Assembly (NCBI RefSeq): GCF_947493595.1
Contig: NZ_CANLRL010000012.1
Location: 16,561-80,560 of the forward strand
Direction of reading: 5' to 3'
Origin: an uncultured Shimia sp.
GTDB lineage: Bacteria; Pseudomonadota; Alphaproteobacteria; Rhodobacterales; Rhodobacteraceae
DNA: 64,000 bases
Below, piece by piece: positions 63,006 through 64,000 of this stretch (position 1 is its first letter; each line of letters begins with the position of its first letter). The notes under the pieces were generated by a model that was given only the letters and a program-made list of their open reading frames with translations, was not told the DNA's origin and ran no database searches. Position numbers and translations under genes: made by a program.

Positions 63006-63559
63006 GTGTGCAGCCGCTACTGTCCCGGCTTCCCATACCTTGTGTCACTCAAACCGTCTTTGAGCTATAGACCAACTCCTCTTAGGCGAGCGATCAAGAA
63101 ACTGATTGTGATCCATAGGGATGATGTCCGGCCAATGCGATCCCACGGTCTTGAGCGTGTTTGCGATTATTGCCTCAAAGCTGATGCGCCAAGGAAAGAT
63201 ATCGCTGAGATTGTTGAATTGGTCTTTGATGGAATAGAGAGTCATCGCTTGAATAGCTTGGAACTCAGTGTTGTCATTCGACCCTTGTGCGTAATTTTCC
63301 CGAGCTTGTGCTCGACAGTGTTTTCGTAGGTGAACGGAGTGAGGAGTTGCGTGGTCACATGGTTTTCCGTGATCGCTCCTACGATTTGAATGAAGCATCC
63401 CTTAACGAGGCTTCAATTGAGCGCTTATTGGATTGGTGTGGAGGAGATCAGGAGAAGCTTATTAAGCTTGCGGGTTTGATTTGCCCCTTCACGACTGTTG
63501 AAAGCGGTGGGGCCTCTGGCCTCGACCGGCCGCTTTCTGTCCTTATGGACATAAGGTGA
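63006..63559 (+). pseudogene. Possible frameshifted hypothetical gene
   Basis: Two overlapping plus-strand frames, 63006-63329 and 63287-63559, look like parts of one protein. The first carries KKLIVIHRDDVRPMRSHGLE and IESHRLNSLELSV; the second carries DLNEASLNEASIERLLDW and GGDQEKLIKLAGLICPF. A frame change near 63290 would join them. I do not recognise a family. The neighbourhood is mobile-element debris, so decay is plausible. Confidence 0.4.
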
Positions 63560-63589
63560 CGTCCGTCGCAGAGCATTGTATGTATGACC

Positions 63590-64000
63590 GCTATCCCAAA
63601 CACGCCGCGGACGCCAAACCGAACTCGCCAAGACAAGTCACGCGCTGGAGCGTCTCGTCCAGGCACTCATAGACGGCGCACCAGCATTCACAGTCAAAGG
63701 CAAAATGGCTGAGGTGGAAGCGAAGAAAGCCCAATTGGAAAATGACTTGAACACGGCGCCAGCGCCCCAACCTACCCTGCATCCCAACATGTCAGCTATC
63801 TACCACTCAAAAGTCAGCAACCTTGCCGACGTACTCAATAAGCCCGATGTGCGTGGCGAAGCTGCGGAGGCGCTGCGCGCTCTGATCGACCATGTGGTTC
63901 TGACGCCGTCGGAAGAAGGATACGACATTGATCTACATGTAGAATTGGCGGGTATTTTGTCGTTGGGATTGTCTCGGAACGAACGAAGCCGCCTTGCGGC
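63590..64000 (+). pseudogene. Large serine recombinase, C-terminal fragment
   Basis: The frame opens at 63590 after a stop and runs off the window. It encodes the C-terminal part typical of resolvase/invertase-family recombinases of phages and integrative elements (ALERLVQALIDGAPAFTVKG, MAEVEAKKAQLENDL, VRGEAAEALRALIDHVVLTP). The N-terminal catalytic domain with the serine and the zinc-ribbon region is not present upstream, so this is a truncated relic unless the coding sequence is rearranged. Confidence 0.8.

Overview
The window looks like the chromosome of a marine-type alphaproteobacterium of the Rhodobacterales (roseobacter group). The evidence is the chvG-chvI-pckA neighbourhood, a full SoxRSVWXYZABCD thiosulfate-oxidation cluster with SoxCD, several TRAP and ABC solute uptake systems, a short-form HisG with HisZ, and an ALA-synthase type hemA. 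Assignment below order level is not possible from this sequence alone.

Layout. 1-3.7 kb: the ChvG/ChvI two-component system (ChvG runs off the left edge), divergent from pckA, then a tRNA-Met (CAU). 3.7-14.7 kb: an 11-kb genomic island inserted in the 3' end of that tRNA gene, bounded by a 45-bp direct repeat. It carries a tyrosine integrase, a BspA-like/RTX repeat protein, a KAP-type P-loop ATPase, a ribbon-helix-helix regulator with a small partner, a second short tyrosine recombinase, an orphan protein and a possible small RNA. 14.7-28.4 kb: housekeeping genes: indolepyruvate oxidoreductase with a divergent Lrp regulator, aroQ, tex, a cupin, hisS-hisZ-hisG, and a divergent sulfotransferase/GT14 pair. 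28.4-36.2 kb: a pyroglutamate module (pcp, 5-oxoprolinase, TRAP transporter, MarR regulator). 36.4-46 kb: a PgtC/AfuA-like binding protein, histidine kinase and response regulator followed by an ABC importer and a histidine phosphatase, probably for a phosphorylated organic solute. 46.2-47.8 kb: a decayed RND efflux permease. 48-63 kb: the sox region. 63-64 kb: mobile-element debris, including the C-terminal end of a large serine recombinase.

Sox region as a unit. soxS-soxR-soxT are transcribed leftwards, and soxVWXYZABCD, a periplasmic DsrE-like protein, a DUF302 protein and hemA rightwards. A convergent operon encodes two metallo-beta-lactamase-fold proteins and a second YeeE/YedE transporter. 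Four copies of ATTC-N8-GAAT (one imperfect) lie upstream of soxS/soxV, soxX, soxB and the metallo-beta-lactamase operon. They make a coherent candidate SoxR operator set that ties the distal operon to the sox regulon.

The points most worth following are the SoxR-like operator set, the extra sox module (DsrE, DUF302, hemA in the place where soxEF often lies), a response regulator that has lost its GAFTGA loop and changed its Walker B motif and sits next to a clear inverted-repeat operator, the KAP ATPase in the island as a candidate defence gene, and the DUF285-RTX fusion protein with recently expanded repeats.
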